A stretch of 64,000 nt of DNA from Herbaspirillum sp. RTI4 (lineage in GTDB: Bacteria > Pseudomonadota > Gammaproteobacteria > Burkholderiales > Burkholderiaceae_D), in contig NZ_JAVIWQ010000002.1 in assembly GCF_034313965.1 (NCBI RefSeq), forward strand, positions 1,550,001-1,614,000, given 5' to 3'. Positions within the stretch are counted from its first letter, which is position 1. Every line of letters begins with the position of its first letter. A model generated the notes under the pieces. The model saw nothing but the letters and a program-made list of their open reading frames with translations. It did not search any database and had not been told where the DNA came from. Positions 47,419-56,909 of this stretch are shown in pieces. The translations under genes and the position numbers were made by a program.

Positions 47419-47528
47419 ATAAGAACGGGGAGCAGATAGTCGCGCCGCAATGCCTCATCGGATTTGCAGTGATGAAGCAACGGGTGCCGTCATTTGACAC
47501 TGCTCTCTATTTTCTAAAGGTATCTCTC

Positions 47529-48425
47529 ATGCCCATCGAATCTCCAGGCGCAGCTCTGCGCAAAGCGGTACGCGAAGAATCCCCCTTGCAAATTGTCGGT
47601 GCGATTAACGCTAACCATGCGCTGCTGGCCAAACGTGCCGGTTTCCGCGCCATTTATTTGTCCGGCGGCGGTGTGGCTGCCGGTTCGCTCGGTTTGCCCG
47701 ATCTCGGTATTTCCAATCTGGATGATGTGCTGACCGATGTGCGGCGTATTACCGATGTCTGCGATCTGCCCTTGCTGGTCGATGCCGATACCGGTTTCGG
47801 TTCGTCTGCTTTCAATGTGGCGCGCACGGTCAAGTCGATGATCAAGTTCGGCGCAGCTGGCCTGCACATCGAAGATCAGGTCGGAGCCAAGCGCTGCGGT
47901 CACCGTCCTAACAAGGAAATCGTCAGCAAGCAGGAGATGGTTGATCGCATCAAGGCGGCGGTCGACGCCCGTACCGACGATCAGTTCGTCATCATGGCGC
48001 GTACCGATGCGCTGGCGGTGGAGGGGCTGGAATCGGCGCTGGAGCGGGCGATTGCCTGCGTCGAAGCCGGTGCAGACATGATCTTCCCGGAAGCGATCAC
48101 CGATCTGGCGATGTACCGCCAGTTCGCCGCCGCCGTCAAGGTGCCGGTGCTGGCCAATATCACTGAATTCGGCGCCACGCCTTTATTTACCGTGGAAGAG
48201 CTGAAAAGCGCCGATGTCGGCATCGTGCTTTATCCCTTGTCGGCGTTTCGCGCCATGAACAAGGCGGCGGAAAATGTGTTCACCGCCATCCGCCGCGACG
48301 GTACGCAAAAGAATGTTATCGATTCCATGCAAACCCGGATGGAGTTGTACGACCGCATCAATTACCACTCGTATGAGCAAAGCCTGGATGCCTTGTTCGC
48401 GCAGCAAAAACAGAACCACGTTTAG
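47529..48425 (+). CDS. prpB: 2-methylisocitrate lyase
   Basis: Cleaves 2-methylisocitrate to pyruvate and succinate, the last step of the methylcitrate cycle. The 298-residue TIM-barrel protein (E. coli 296) has [28 protein letters not shown] with its metal-binding aspartates, the active-site KRCGH with Cys123, and [11 protein letters not shown]. The start [11 protein letters not shown] is correct for the family; the frame extends 51 codons upstream but through the promoter region. It is the first gene after the sigma-54 promoter. Confidence 0.96.
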   Translation: MPIESPGAALRKAVREESPLQIVGAINANHALLAKRAGFRAIYLSGGGVAAGSLGLPDLGISNLDDVLTDVRRITDVCDLPLLVDADTGFGSSAFNVARTVKSMIKFGAAGLHIEDQVGAKRCGHRPNKEIVSKQEMVDRIKAAVDARTDDQFVIMARTDALAVEGLESALERAIACVEAGADMIFPEAITDLAMYRQFAAAVKVPVLANITEFGATPLFTVEELKSADVGIVLYPLSAFRAMNKAAENVFTAIRRDGTQKNVIDSMQTRMELYDRINYHSYEQSLDALFAQQKQNHV

Positions 48426-48434
48426 GAGATGACG

Positions 48435-49589
48435 ATGACTGAACCACAAGCAACTGCTTTCAAGCCTAAAAAATCGGTGGCGCTGTCGGGTGTGACCGCC
48501 GGTAACACCGCGCTGTGCACCGTCGGCAAAACCGGCAACGACTTGCATTACCGCGGTTACGACATTCTCGATATCGCCGATAGCTGCGAATTCGAAGAAA
48601 TCGCCCATCTGCTGGTGCATGGCAAACTGCCGACCACGGCCGAACTGCGCGCTTACAAAACCAAACTCAAGGCACTGCGCGGCATACCGGCCGCCGTCAA
48701 AGCGGCGCTGGAATGTCTGCCTGCTGCCTCGCATCCTATGGATGTGATGCGCACCGGCGTGTCGGCGCTGGGTTGCGTGCTGCCTGAAAAAGACGACCAC
48801 AAAGCCCCCGGCGCGCGCGATATTGCCGATTTGCTGATGGCTTCGCTCGGTTCCATGCTGCTGTACTGGTACCACTTCAGCCATAACGGCAAGCGCATCG
48901 AGACTGAAACCGACGATGAGTCTATCGGCGGGCATTTCCTGCATCTGCTGCATGGAGAAAAACCCTCCGAGCAGTGGGAAAAAGCGATGCATACCTCGCT
49001 GATTCTGTATGCAGAACATGAATTCAATGCTTCCACATTCGCCAGTCGAGTGGTGGCGGGTACCGGCTCTGACATGTATTCGGCAATTACCGCCGGTATC
49101 GGCGCGTTGCGCGGCCCCAAGCATGGCGGTGCCAATGAATTCGCGTTTGAAATTCAGAAGAGCTATGACACGCCTGACGAAGCCGAAGCCGACATCAAGC
49201 GTCGCGTCGACAACAAGGAAGTCGTGATTGGTTTCGGCCATCCGGTCTATACCATTTCCGATCCGCGCAATGAAGTCATCAAAAAAGTCGCCTATCAGCT
49301 GTCGCAAGAAGCGGGATCGACCAAGATGTATGACATTGCAGAACGTCTGGAAACGGTGATGTGGGACATCAAAAAAATGTTTCCTAATCTGGACTGGTTC
49401 TCTGCCGTGTCCTACCACATGATGGGGGTGCCGACGTCCATGTTTACCCCCTTGTTCGTGATCGCCCGCACCTCCGGCTGGGCGGCGCACATCATCGAAC
49501 AGCGCATCGATAATAAAATTATTCGCCCCTCCGCCAACTATGTTGGCCCTGAGGATTTAGAATTCATCCCAATTAACAAGCGCAAGTAA
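48435..49589 (+). CDS. prpC: 2-methylcitrate synthase
   Basis: Condenses propionyl-CoA with oxaloacetate. The 384-residue product (E. coli PrpC 389) is a short, citrate-synthase-like enzyme with [15 protein letters not shown] near the start, [38 protein letters not shown] with the catalytic histidine, [13 protein letters not shown] and GFGHPVY. AGGAG six bases upstream marks the ATG at 48435; an ATG two codons earlier overlaps that site. It follows prpB after nine bases. A strong hairpin lies directly past its stop. Confidence 0.95.
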   Translation: MTEPQATAFKPKKSVALSGVTAGNTALCTVGKTGNDLHYRGYDILDIADSCEFEEIAHLLVHGKLPTTAELRAYKTKLKALRGIPAAVKAALECLPAASHPMDVMRTGVSALGCVLPEKDDHKAPGARDIADLLMASLGSMLLYWYHFSHNGKRIETETDDESIGGHFLHLLHGEKPSEQWEKAMHTSLILYAEHEFNASTFASRVVAGTGSDMYSAITAGIGALRGPKHGGANEFAFEIQKSYDTPDEAEADIKRRVDNKEVVIGFGHPVYTISDPRNEVIKKVAYQLSQEAGSTKMYDIAERLETVMWDIKKMFPNLDWFSAVSYHMMGVPTSMFTPLFVIARTSGWAAHIIEQRIDNKIIRPSANYVGPEDLEFIPINKRK

Positions 49590-49591
49590 GC

Positions 49592-49626
49592 GCCCCTCCC
49601 CTGGGCAGCAAGCTCAGGGGAGGGGC
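49592..49626 (+). terminator. GC-rich 12-bp hairpin after prpC
   Basis: GCCCCTCCCCTG (49592-49603) and CAGGGGAGGGGC (49615-49626) form a perfect stem with an 11-base loop. No T-run follows, so it may be an incomplete terminator, a stabiliser or a processing site that lowers expression of the downstream genes relative to prpBC. Confidence 0.55.
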
Positions 49627-49708
49627 CTTCGGGTCCGGTATCGAGGCCACCGGCAGGCGATTCGCCGCGTTTGTATTGGCGGCCTCGACTACCAAGATGG
49701 GTGAATAC

Positions 49709-50104
49709 ATGCGTTTATGCACACTGGCTTCGGCTCTGATATTGACACTCCCGGTTCTGCTGGCGGCTTGCGGTGGCGGTGGAATGGCCGTGACACAAAC
49801 CGTTTCTGCCGTGTCGGCACTGACTTCTTCGGCGCCCGACTGGAACAAAAATCTGGTGACCGGAAATTTTAGCTGCGAGCTGGACGACAGCGTGCAGGTC
49901 AAGCTCAACGGAGCCAATGCCGACAGCATTACCGTTGACTGGAAGGGCAGCGCATATACATTGCAGCCGGTCTCCACTTCCACCGGCGCGTTGCGCTTCG
50001 AGAGTTCGAGCGCCGGGCTGGTCTGGATTCAGATTCCCTCGAAGTCGTTTTTGTTGAACTCGAAACTTGGCAAGCAACTGGCCAATAACTGTCACGCCGC
50101 TTAA
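49709..50104 (+). CDS. Small lipoprotein resembling MliC/PliC lysozyme inhibitors
   Basis: Predicted lipoprotein of 131 residues with signal MRLCTLASALILTLPVLLAACG; the lipobox is LAAC. The mature domain has a Cys pair (NFSCELDD and NNCHAA) enclosing beta-strand-like segments with VQVKLNGANADSITVDWKG and STGALRFES. This layout resembles the MliC/PliC family, which inhibits C-type lysozyme in the periplasm. The similarity is by eye, and the conserved Ser-Gly-Ala motif appears as STGA, so the assignment is tentative. It lies between prpC and prpD and has no obvious metabolic link. An in-frame ATG at 49697 is an alternative start. Confidence 0.65.
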   Translation: MRLCTLASALILTLPVLLAACGGGGMAVTQTVSAVSALTSSAPDWNKNLVTGNFSCELDDSVQVKLNGANADSITVDWKGSAYTLQPVSTSTGALRFESSSAGLVWIQIPSKSFLLNSKLGKQLANNCHAA

Positions 50105-50170
50105 TCCGACGCCCTGTCGCTTGCGCTGGGCCGGACATTGATTTTTGATTTTTTCTTAACAGGAGCTCGC

Positions 50171-51622
50171 ATGTCCGCAACTATTTCCAACGTCCGCCCC
50201 AAATTCGACAAAGTGCTGGTCGATATCGTCGATTACGTCACCAAATACACCATCACCTCCAAGGTGGCCTACGACACGGCGCGCAATTGCCTCATCGATA
50301 CGCTGGGTTGCGGTCTGGAAGCGCTGGAATATCCTGCCTGTAAAAAACTGATGGGCCCTATCGTTCCGGGCACGATCGTGCCGAACGGCGCTAAAGTGCC
50401 GGGCACGCAGTTTCAGCTCGATCCGGTGCAAGCCGCATTCAATATCGGCATGATGATTCGCTGGCTCGATTTCAACGATACCTGGCTGGCTGCCGAATGG
50501 GGTCATCCATCGGATAACCTCGGCGGCATTCTGGCTACTGCCGACTGGCTCTCGCGCAATGCCGTGGCGGCGGGCAAGAAGCCGCTGACCATGAAAGACG
50601 TGCTGACCGGCATGATCAAGGCGCATGAAATACAGGGTTGTATCGCACTGGAAAATTCCTTCAATAAAGTCGGCCTCGATCACGTTGTGCTGGTGAAAGT
50701 CGCTTCCACAGCGGTAGTGGCTGAAATGCTCGGTCTGACACGCGAAGAAATTCTGAACGCCGTTTCGTTGGCGTGGGTCGATGGTCAATCGCTGCGTACT
50801 TATCGTCACTCGCCGAATACCGGATCGCGCAAGTCGTGGGCCGCAGGCGACGCCACTTCCCGCGCAGTGCGTCTGGCGCTGATGGCCAAGACCGGTGAAA
50901 TGGGTTATCCGTCGGTGCTGACGGCCAAGACCTGGGGTTTTTACGACGTGCTGTTCAAGGGCCAGCCTTTCAAGTTCCAGCGCAAGTATGAATCGTATGT
51001 GATGGAAAACGTGCTGTTCAAAATTTCCTTCCCGGCTGAGTTCCATTCGCAAACGGCAGTCGAGGCAGCGATGACTCTGCACGAGCAATTGGCGAAGGCA
51101 GGCAAGAGCGTTGACGACATCAAGAAAATCACGATCCGCACACACGAAGCCTGCATCCGCATCATCGACAAAAAAGGCCCGCTCAGCAATCCGGCCGATC
51201 GCGATCACTGCATCCAGTACATGGTCGCCGTGCCGCTGATTTTCGGTCGCCTGACGGCCTCCGATTATGAAGACCATATCGCCGCCGACAAGCGCATCGA
51301 TGTGCTGCGCGACAAGATCGTTTGCGTTGAAGATCCAGCATTCACCAAGGATTATCACGATCCTAAGAAGCGCTCGATTGCCAATGCCCTGACGGTGGAG
51401 TTCAAGGACGGCAAGAAACTCAAGGAACTGGTGGTTGAATTTCCTATCGGTCATGCGCGTCGTCGTGTCGATGGCATTCCTTTGCTGGAAGACAAATTCC
51501 GTACTAACCTGGCGCGTCAGTTCCCGGCGAAACAGCAACAGAAAATCCTGGCAGTCTCGCTGGATCAAAAGAAGCTGGAAGCAATGGCGGTGCATGAGTA
51601 TGTGGATCTGTACGTGATCTGA
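50171..51622 (+). CDS. prpD: 2-methylcitrate dehydratase
   Basis: Dehydrates 2-methylcitrate to 2-methyl-cis-aconitate. The 483-residue chain equals E. coli PrpD in length and carries [57 protein letters not shown] and [20 protein letters not shown] (split across the substrate pocket). This is the PrpD route rather than the AcnD/PrpF variant common in many betaproteobacteria; neither acnD nor prpF is present. AGGAG precedes the ATG at 50171. Confidence 0.95.
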   Translation: MSATISNVRPKFDKVLVDIVDYVTKYTITSKVAYDTARNCLIDTLGCGLEALEYPACKKLMGPIVPGTIVPNGAKVPGTQFQLDPVQAAFNIGMMIRWLDFNDTWLAAEWGHPSDNLGGILATADWLSRNAVAAGKKPLTMKDVLTGMIKAHEIQGCIALENSFNKVGLDHVVLVKVASTAVVAEMLGLTREEILNAVSLAWVDGQSLRTYRHSPNTGSRKSWAAGDATSRAVRLALMAKTGEMGYPSVLTAKTWGFYDVLFKGQPFKFQRKYESYVMENVLFKISFPAEFHSQTAVEAAMTLHEQLAKAGKSVDDIKKITIRTHEACIRIIDKKGPLSNPADRDHCIQYMVAVPLIFGRLTASDYEDHIAADKRIDVLRDKIVCVEDPAFTKDYHDPKKRSIANALTVEFKDGKKLKELVVEFPIGHARRRVDGIPLLEDKFRTNLARQFPAKQQQKILAVSLDQKKLEAMAVHEYVDLYVI

Positions 51623-51661
51623 TCTGCCTGTAATCAAGCTTAGGTAAAGATAGGCAAGGAA

Positions 51662-51694
51662 AAAACAGGACGCCCTTATCGCGTCCTGTTTTTC
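51662..51694 (+). terminator. Rho-independent terminator after prpD
   Basis: AAAAACAGGACGC (51662-51674) pairs perfectly with GCGTCCTGTTTTT (51682-51694) around a 7-base loop and the arm ends in five T residues. It closes the prpBC-lipoprotein-prpD unit and leaves prpE with its own transcription start. Confidence 0.93.
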
Positions 51695-51907
51695 AAAGCT
51701 TGCCCATGTTGCAGTGAAGATTTTTTCTTTGATCTTTTCAAAGATTTTATGTTGTTAAAAAGTATTTTCAGGTGGCTGTAAGTTCTCTCTGCGATAGTCA
51801 GATTGAGTTGTTCAATTATAAAAAATAATAAAAATTCCTGGCGCAACAAGTTGCGCTACGCATGCTTGAAATAACAATGCGCCTTCCGGCGTGCACAAGG
51901 AGACAGC

Positions 51908-53809
51908 ATGAAATTTGCCGACCTGTATCGCGAGTCGATAGAACAACCCGATATTTTCTGGGCGCGTGAAGCGCGTCGCATCGAATGGCAAACGCCATTC
52001 ACCCAAACGCTGGACGACAGCCATCCGCCGTTCAATAAATGGTTTGTCGGCGGCACTACCAATCTTTGTCACAACGCAGTGGATCGCCATTTGGCCGCAC
52101 GCGGCGATCAGCCCGCGCTGATTGCGGTATCGACCGAAACCGGCACCGAACTCACTTACACTTTTTCGCAGCTGCATGAGGAAGTCAATTACATGGCGGC
52201 CTGCATGCAGACGCTGGGAGTACTTCAGGGCGATCGTGTGTTGATCTACATGCCGATGATTGCCGAAGCGGTGTTTGCGATGCTGGCCTGCGCCCGCATT
52301 GGCGCGGTGCATTCGGTGGTGTTCGGTGGTTTCGCTGCGAACAGTCTCGCGACTCGCATCGACGATGCGCAGCCGGTGCTGATTGTTTCCGCCGATGCCG
52401 GTTCGCGCGGCGGCAAGGTCATGCCATATAAGCACCTGCTGGATGAGGCGATTCATCTCGCGGCCCACAAACCCGCTCACGTCCTGATGGTCAACCGCGG
52501 CCTCGCGCCGAGCGCGATGATGGCCGGGCGCGATGTCGGTTATGCGGAATTGCGGCAGCAACATTTGCAGTCGAAAGTCGCCGTGACCTGGCTGGAATCG
52601 AATGCGCCTTCCTATATTTTGTATACCTCCGGCACGACCGGCAAACCCAAGGGCGTGCTGCGCGATGTCGGCGGCTATGCGGTGGCGCTGGCGACTTCAA
52701 TGGATTATCAGTTTTGCGGCAATCCCGGCGAAACGTTTTTTTGCACTTCCGATATCGGCTGGGTAGTCGGTCACTCCTATATCGTCTATGGCCCCTTGAT
52801 TGCCGGCATGGCGACGATCCTGTACGAGGGCTTGCCGATTCGTCCCGATGGCGGCGTGTGGTGGAGCCTGGTCGAAAAATACAAAGTAACGCGCATGTCG
52901 TCCGCACCGACGGCGATTCGCGTGCTGAAAAAACAGCCGCCGGAACTGCTCAAGAAATACGATCTGTCCTCGCTCAAGGCCCTGTATCTGGCCGGTGAGC
53001 CGCTTGATGAAACCACTTCGCAATGGATTTCCGGAGAACTCGGTATTCCGGTGATCGACAATTACTGGCAGACCGAAACCGGCTGGCCGGTGTTGTCCAT
53101 CGCTAAAAATATCGAAGACCTGCCGAGTAAACTGGGCAGCCCTGGTTTGGCTCTGTACGGTTATAAAGTGCGGATCATCGACGAAGCCACAGGCACCGTC
53201 TGCGCCCCGAATACAAAGGGCGTGGTCGCCATCGAAGGCCCGCTGCCACCCGGTTTCATGCAAACCATTTACGGTGATGATGAGCGCTTCGTCAACACCT
53301 ACTGGTCGAATTTCGCTACGCCGATGTACTCCACTTTTGATTGGGGCATCTGCGATGAGGACGGCTACTACTTCATTCTCGGGCGTACCGACGATGTGAT
53401 CAATGTCGCCGGTCATCGGCTTGGAACGCGGGAAATCGAAGAAAGCATTTCCAGTCATCCGAATGTTTCAGAGGTGGCAGTGGTGGGTGTGGAAGACCCA
53501 TTGAAAGGGCAGGCTGCCGTGGCCTTTGTGATTGTGAAAAACACGGAGGGACAGAACCTCGATACCAGCGCCGGACGCAAGCTGCTGGCGACGGACATCA
53601 TGGGCGTAGTGGACCGGCATCTGGGCGCGGTGGGTCGGCCATCGGCGGTGTATTTTGTGAGCGCGCTGCCGAAAACCCGTTCCGGTAAATTGCTGCGCCG
53701 TTCTATTCAGGCTATTTGCGAAGGACGCGATCCCGGCGACCTGACGACGATTGAAGACCCGGCTTCGCTACAACAAATCCGCACGGCAATTGAGGTGGAG
53801 CGCGGCTGA
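51908..53809 (+). CDS. prpE: Propionyl-CoA synthetase
   Basis: Activates propionate to propionyl-CoA, the substrate of PrpC. The 633-residue chain (E. coli PrpE 628) has the acetyl-CoA-synthetase layout: FFNKW-like FNKWFVGGTTNLCHNAVDRH, P-loop YILYTSGTTGKPKGV, DNYWQTETGWP and the catalytic lysine in LPKTRSGKLLRR, which is the usual acetylation target. AAGGAGAC lies just ahead of the ATG. The 285-base gap to prpD contains a terminator and an A/T-rich stretch. Confidence 0.94.
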   Translation: MKFADLYRESIEQPDIFWAREARRIEWQTPFTQTLDDSHPPFNKWFVGGTTNLCHNAVDRHLAARGDQPALIAVSTETGTELTYTFSQLHEEVNYMAACMQTLGVLQGDRVLIYMPMIAEAVFAMLACARIGAVHSVVFGGFAANSLATRIDDAQPVLIVSADAGSRGGKVMPYKHLLDEAIHLAAHKPAHVLMVNRGLAPSAMMAGRDVGYAELRQQHLQSKVAVTWLESNAPSYILYTSGTTGKPKGVLRDVGGYAVALATSMDYQFCGNPGETFFCTSDIGWVVGHSYIVYGPLIAGMATILYEGLPIRPDGGVWWSLVEKYKVTRMSSAPTAIRVLKKQPPELLKKYDLSSLKALYLAGEPLDETTSQWISGELGIPVIDNYWQTETGWPVLSIAKNIEDLPSKLGSPGLALYGYKVRIIDEATGTVCAPNTKGVVAIEGPLPPGFMQTIYGDDERFVNTYWSNFATPMYSTFDWGICDEDGYYFILGRTDDVINVAGHRLGTREIEESISSHPNVSEVAVVGVEDPLKGQAAVAFVIVKNTEGQNLDTSAGRKLLATDIMGVVDRHLGAVGRPSAVYFVSALPKTRSGKLLRRSIQAICEGRDPGDLTTIEDPASLQQIRTAIEVERG

Positions 53810-53974
53810 GGCGGGATTGTTGTTGAGTTGTTGTCGGCTTGTTTTTGCGTTATTGCTGCATTGTTGGCAAGGCATCGTTTGTATTTGTCGTTTGTGTTTG
53901 TCGTTTGCGTTGCACCCAGCGCAGGGCAGGGCATTTGGTTACACTAGTCCCTTTGCACGTATGAGGAACCTTCT

Positions 53975-54244
53975 ATGAGATCGACCCGTGCCACCGCCGC
54001 CGTTGAGCGTTTAAATACCCGCAGCGGCGTGCGGCAATACACCATGCTGAAAACCGCCGACGACCGTTTTCTTCTGGCGCGACGCGAAGCCGGTCAGCCG
54101 TCTGAGAAATTGTGTGAAGCGCTGGAGCTGGATGCCTTCGTTGTTTTTGTCAACGGTTGCGGCCCGCAAGCGGTCCGGCGCGTGACCAAAAATGATGTGG
54201 CGTTTGAAAAGCAACTGAGCCCGAAGTCAACTTCCAAGCCCTGA
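53975..54244 (+). CDS. Hypothetical small protein (89 residues)
   Basis: Unrecognised protein of 89 residues, rich in Arg and Ala, with no signal peptide or membrane segment. The order of charged and hydrophobic residues (YTMLKTADDRFLLARREAG, LELDAFVVFVNGCG) reads like a small folded cytoplasmic domain. Its stop is directly abutted by the xthA stop on the other strand. AGGAA lies about ten bases before the ATG. No function is proposed. Confidence 0.6.
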   Translation: MRSTRATAAVERLNTRSGVRQYTMLKTADDRFLLARREAGQPSEKLCEALELDAFVVFVNGCGPQAVRRVTKNDVAFEKQLSPKSTSKP

Positions 54245-55018
54245 TCAGGCAGCCGCTTCCAGCGTGGCGATGACCGGTGCGTGATCCGACGGTTGTTCCC
54301 ACTTGCGTGGCAGCTTGTCGATGACGCAGCCGGTGCAGCGTGCCGCCAGCGGCGGCGACAGCAGAATGTGATCGATCCGCATGCCGCGGTTCAGACGGAA
54401 GCCCATCTGCCGGTAATCCCACCAGCTAAACAGTTTGTCGGCCTGTTCAAACAGGCGAAACGAATCTTTTAACTCCAGATCCTGCAAGCGCACGAAAGCG
54501 GCGCGTTCTTGCGGCGAGACTAAATTTTGTCCCACCCATTTTGCCGGATCGTAGACGTCGCGGTCTTCCGGTGCGATGTTGTAATCGCCCAGCAAGGCCA
54601 GTTGCGGGTGCTGCGCCTGTTCTCCCTTGAGCCAGTCGTGCAGCGCATCGAGCCAGCGCAGTTTGTAGTGGAACTTGTCGGTATCCGGTGCCTGCCCGTT
54701 AGGAATGTAGGCACAGACAATGCGCATTCCTTCAATGGTGGCGGCTAACACACGCTGCTGCTCATCCTCGAATCCCGGAATATTTTTGACCACGTCGCGA
54801 ATCGGATGCCGCGACAGAATCGCCACGCCGTTATAAGTTTTTTGCCCGGAGAAGGCGACCTGATAGCCGGCCGCATTGATTTCAGCGACGGGGAATTTGT
54901 CGTCCGTCATCTTGGTTTCCTGCAAACACAGCACATCGACCGGGTTGGTCTCCAGCCATTGCAACACTTGCGGCAGGCGGACTTTGAGGGAGTTGACGTT
55001 CCAGGTGGCAATTTTCAT
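54245..55018 (-). CDS. xthA: Exodeoxyribonuclease III (AP endonuclease)
   Basis: Base-excision repair enzyme with 3'-exonuclease and AP-endonuclease activity. The 257-residue product is of usual size for the Xth branch of the endonuclease/exonuclease/phosphatase fold. Motifs are IATWNVNSLKVRLPQVL, CLQETKMTDDKFP with the catalytic glutamate, YIPNGQ, LLGDYNIAPEDRDVYDP and a final SDHAPVIATL with the catalytic Asp/His. It lies at the left edge of the island; a pair of G-rich repeats sits about 50 bases upstream of its start. Confidence 0.95.
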   Translation of the reverse strand: MKIATWNVNSLKVRLPQVLQWLETNPVDVLCLQETKMTDDKFPVAEINAAGYQVAFSGQKTYNGVAILSRHPIRDVVKNIPGFEDEQQRVLAATIEGMRIVCAYIPNGQAPDTDKFHYKLRWLDALHDWLKGEQAQHPQLALLGDYNIAPEDRDVYDPAKWVGQNLVSPQERAAFVRLQDLELKDSFRLFEQADKLFSWWDYRQMGFRLNRGMRIDHILLSPPLAARCTGCVIDKLPRKWEQPSDHAPVIATLEAAA

Positions 55019-55315
55019 TATTGAAGTAAGTAATTGATTATATTGAATTTAATTTTCTTGTTCTTTGATGGTACCCCCACGCATACCCCCAAATGAATTT
55101 GATCTGAAACACAGCTTATCGAGTGGGTTCCGGCTTGCGCGACGCACGCCGGCTGCTACAGATACGTACCACGATTTTCTCAGCGCAACGATGCCGGGTG
55201 AGTCTTCGGGGCGCGCTTGTGGCTCTATGTGTCGCATTATCCCATCATCACATCGCAATCGTGTACGAATCCAGTACAAGGCTGGCCGCTTGGGCGGTAA
55301 GCCAATTTCAGTCGA
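55019..55315. other. Non-coding left margin of the island
   Basis: No convincing gene is present in this 297-base stretch. Short open frames exist on both strands but none has family-like composition or a ribosome binding site. The first part (55019-55069) is A/T-rich; the rest is GC-rich. The repeats described at 55070-55091 lie here. Confidence 0.6.
55070..55091 (-). repeat. Paired TGGGGGTA repeats, possible integrase arm-type sites
   Basis: On the minus strand TGGGGGTA occurs twice, at 55079-55072 and 55091-55084, spaced 12 bases. Similar G-rich repeats are often seen upstream of P4-type integrase genes near their attachment sites. Their place between xthA and the phage-like genes suggests this is a boundary of the island, although no matching direct repeat was found at the other end. 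Confidence 0.4.
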
Positions 55316-55570
55316 TCACGTGTTGAGTGGGGCAATCGCGATCGAATAGCCTGCCGGATCATCGATCCAGGCTTGTAACGCTGTCGGCGTCCAGCCGCAT
55401 GCCCGTCCCCCGAGGTGAACGGGTGGCGGGAATTTCCCTTCTGCAATGCGTCGGTACAAGGTGGCGCGGCTTAACGCAGTAATGCGTATCACGTCGACCA
55501 TGCGGAAGAATGCCGGGGCTACCATCGGTATGTTACGGCCGTAGTTGTCGGCAGGTTGTGCGAGAGGCAT
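55316..55570 (-). CDS. AlpA-type phage/plasmid transcriptional regulator
   Basis: Small DNA-binding protein of 84 residues with a MerR/AlpA-like helix-turn-helix: FRMVDVIRITALSRATLYRR, then IAEGKFPPPVHLGGRACGWT. AlpA-class proteins control integrase or excision in integrative elements. The start at 55570 has AGGA about eight bases ahead; an in-frame ATG at 55594 is too close to its GAGG. It is the usual cargo near an integrase, and here the integrase remnant lies 3 kb away. Confidence 0.85.
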   Translation of the reverse strand: MPLAQPADNYGRNIPMVAPAFFRMVDVIRITALSRATLYRRIAEGKFPPPVHLGGRACGWTPTALQAWIDDPAGYSIAIAPLNT

Positions 55571-55670
55571 GGCGAATCCTGAGAAAGTGACCATGCCCTC
55601 AGATTGACTCAGAAGGTCTCGACTGGAAACTCACGTAGGCGTAGTGTGGCGAAGCCAGCCAGCGTATTTT

Positions 55671-56273
55671 TCATTTCTTCGAATGAACTGGTTCTGGTGT
55701 ATCCGAATCGCTCACATGATTCATCGGCTTGGCATGGATGATCAGGGGGCTGGATTGGCCTGACCGACTGGATCGCTTGAACACTCGATCACGCTCCATG
55801 AACGCTTCCAGCATGTGTGGGATTAGCGTGGTGGTGTCGATGGGCTCGCCCTCGGCCCGCACGGTTGCCGGCAAGCCGTTTTGCTCAAGATCGTGTTTGA
55901 GGCGCGGCACGATCTCGGCGCCGACCCAGTCCGACAGGCGCGCACGAATCTCCTTGCTCCACTTTTTCTCCTGGCTCTTGCTGGCTGGCAGCGGCGCATT
56001 CGCTTCACCCACCAGATCGGCGGCGATGGCACGGATGTCGTAAGTCAGGTCCACGTCTTCGGAGAAGCGCCTGATGACGCCATAGGCCTTCGACAAGGAC
56101 GTGCCACCCTTGAATACCAAGTGGTCAGCGTAAGGGTCGGCAAAGAGGTGCCGCAGCGACCAGACTACCCAGATGTTTTTTTCCAGCAGATGGGGCAGTA
56201 GGCCCGACGTGTTCGCTGCGAGGTCAAGCGCCTCCAGGCGTTCGGCGGTGGAGAGCTGGAAGAATTCAGCCAT
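55671..56273 (-). CDS. AbiEii/AbiGii-type nucleotidyltransferase toxin, short
   Basis: Nucleotidyltransferase of 200 residues in the AbiEii family. AbiEii-type toxins act in bacteriostatic type IV toxin-antitoxin systems that can abort phage infection. The catalytic motif HLVFKGGTSLSKAYGVI (about 51-67) and the acid pair in RRFSEDVDLTYDI (about 70-80) are intact. Family members are commonly around 300 residues; after about 150 the chain diverges into a short tail ending in VHSKK, so the C-terminal part may be lost or replaced. It overlaps the antitoxin-like gene upstream by 8 bases. Confidence 0.78.
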   Translation of the reverse strand: MAEFFQLSTAERLEALDLAANTSGLLPHLLEKNIWVVWSLRHLFADPYADHLVFKGGTSLSKAYGVIRRFSEDVDLTYDIRAIAADLVGEANAPLPASKSQEKKWSKEIRARLSDWVGAEIVPRLKHDLEQNGLPATVRAEGEPIDTTTLIPHMLEAFMERDRVFKRSSRSGQSSPLIIHAKPMNHVSDSDTPEPVHSKK

Positions 56274-56862
56274 AGGCCACCAGGGCGCTGATTTCTTGGG
56301 CCATCCACGTCGGCAGGCGCGACCGCGCCGACACGACTTCTTTCAGTTCGGACGGTGGCAGTTTGGCGCGCAGCTTCTGGATCGCTTCCCCGGCTTTTTC
56401 CGGGCCTAGCCAAGCCAGTGCCCGCACCACCTCGCCCGCAGCTCGCCCAGGAAAAATCAGTTGCCAAATTGGCGCGTGTCGGAACTCGATCATCTGCGCA
56501 CCCAATTTTAAGCGGCGGCTGGGGCCGGACGTGAGATAGACCGCTCGCATTGGCACCTGCGTGGTCAGGCCTAGCGCGTTGGCGGCGGCGGCACCGTGCG
56601 GCACGATGGTTTCCCCGCGCTGGTTCGCCAAGCCTTCGACCATCTTGACGGCCGACGGTGCGCGGGTGCCGAAGCGGCTTTCGACGGGCAGGACATAGAT
56701 GCCGCGACCGGCGCGCAATAGGGTGCCGCGCTGCACCAAACGGGACAATACTTGATCCACCGCTGCGCGACTGCCCAGATGCAGTAGTTCTTTGGCGACC
56801 AAAGGCGTACCTTCCGGCGCTCCGGTGGCGTGTTCCAAGACTTGTTTGGCGAGGGTCTGCAT
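56266..56862 (-). CDS. AbiEi-like (DUF6088-type) antitoxin
   Basis: Protein of 198 residues resembling AbiEi/DUF6088 antitoxins. The N-terminal part is a winged helix (PLVAKELLHLGSRAAVDQVL, then GRGIYVLPVESRFG) and the C-terminal part holds VPHGAAAANALGLTTQVPM and VYLTSGPSRRL, typical of this group. Start 56862 follows AGGAG at eight bases. The start of the nucleotidyltransferase gene overlaps its stop, the usual layout of such pairs. The winged helix likely binds the promoter region to repress both genes. Confidence 0.8.
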   Translation of the reverse strand: MQTLAKQVLEHATGAPEGTPLVAKELLHLGSRAAVDQVLSRLVQRGTLLRAGRGIYVLPVESRFGTRAPSAVKMVEGLANQRGETIVPHGAAAANALGLTTQVPMRAVYLTSGPSRRLKLGAQMIEFRHAPIWQLIFPGRAAGEVVRALAWLGPEKAGEAIQKLRAKLPPSELKEVVSARSRLPTWMAQEISALVAYG

Positions 56863-56884
56863 GGCGATATCTCCTGACTGGAAG

Positions 56885-56909
56885 AAGTGTGACGTTATTT
56901 CTGACACTT
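56885..56909. promoter_or_regulatory. Inverted repeat upstream of the AbiEi-like gene
   Basis: AAGTGT (56885-56890) and ACACTT (56904-56909) flank 13 bases directly ahead of the antitoxin ribosome site. AbiEi proteins bind inverted repeats at their own promoter, so this is a candidate operator; the arms are short and could be chance. Confidence 0.4.

Noticed and set aside
50156..51637. 493-codon open frame on the minus strand over prpD
   Set aside because: It mirrors the coding frame of prpD, which has full-length homology. The antisense frame has no family motifs and is a codon-bias shadow in GC-rich DNA.
53884..53909. Two T/G-rich 13-bp units TTTGTCGTTTGYG as another array
   Set aside because: Only two copies within a T/G-rich stretch; too weak to list beside the longer arrays.
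55049..55279. Short minus-strand frame at the island edge
   Set aside because: It reads through the G-rich repeats and lacks a ribosome site or any recognisable domain; taken as non-coding.
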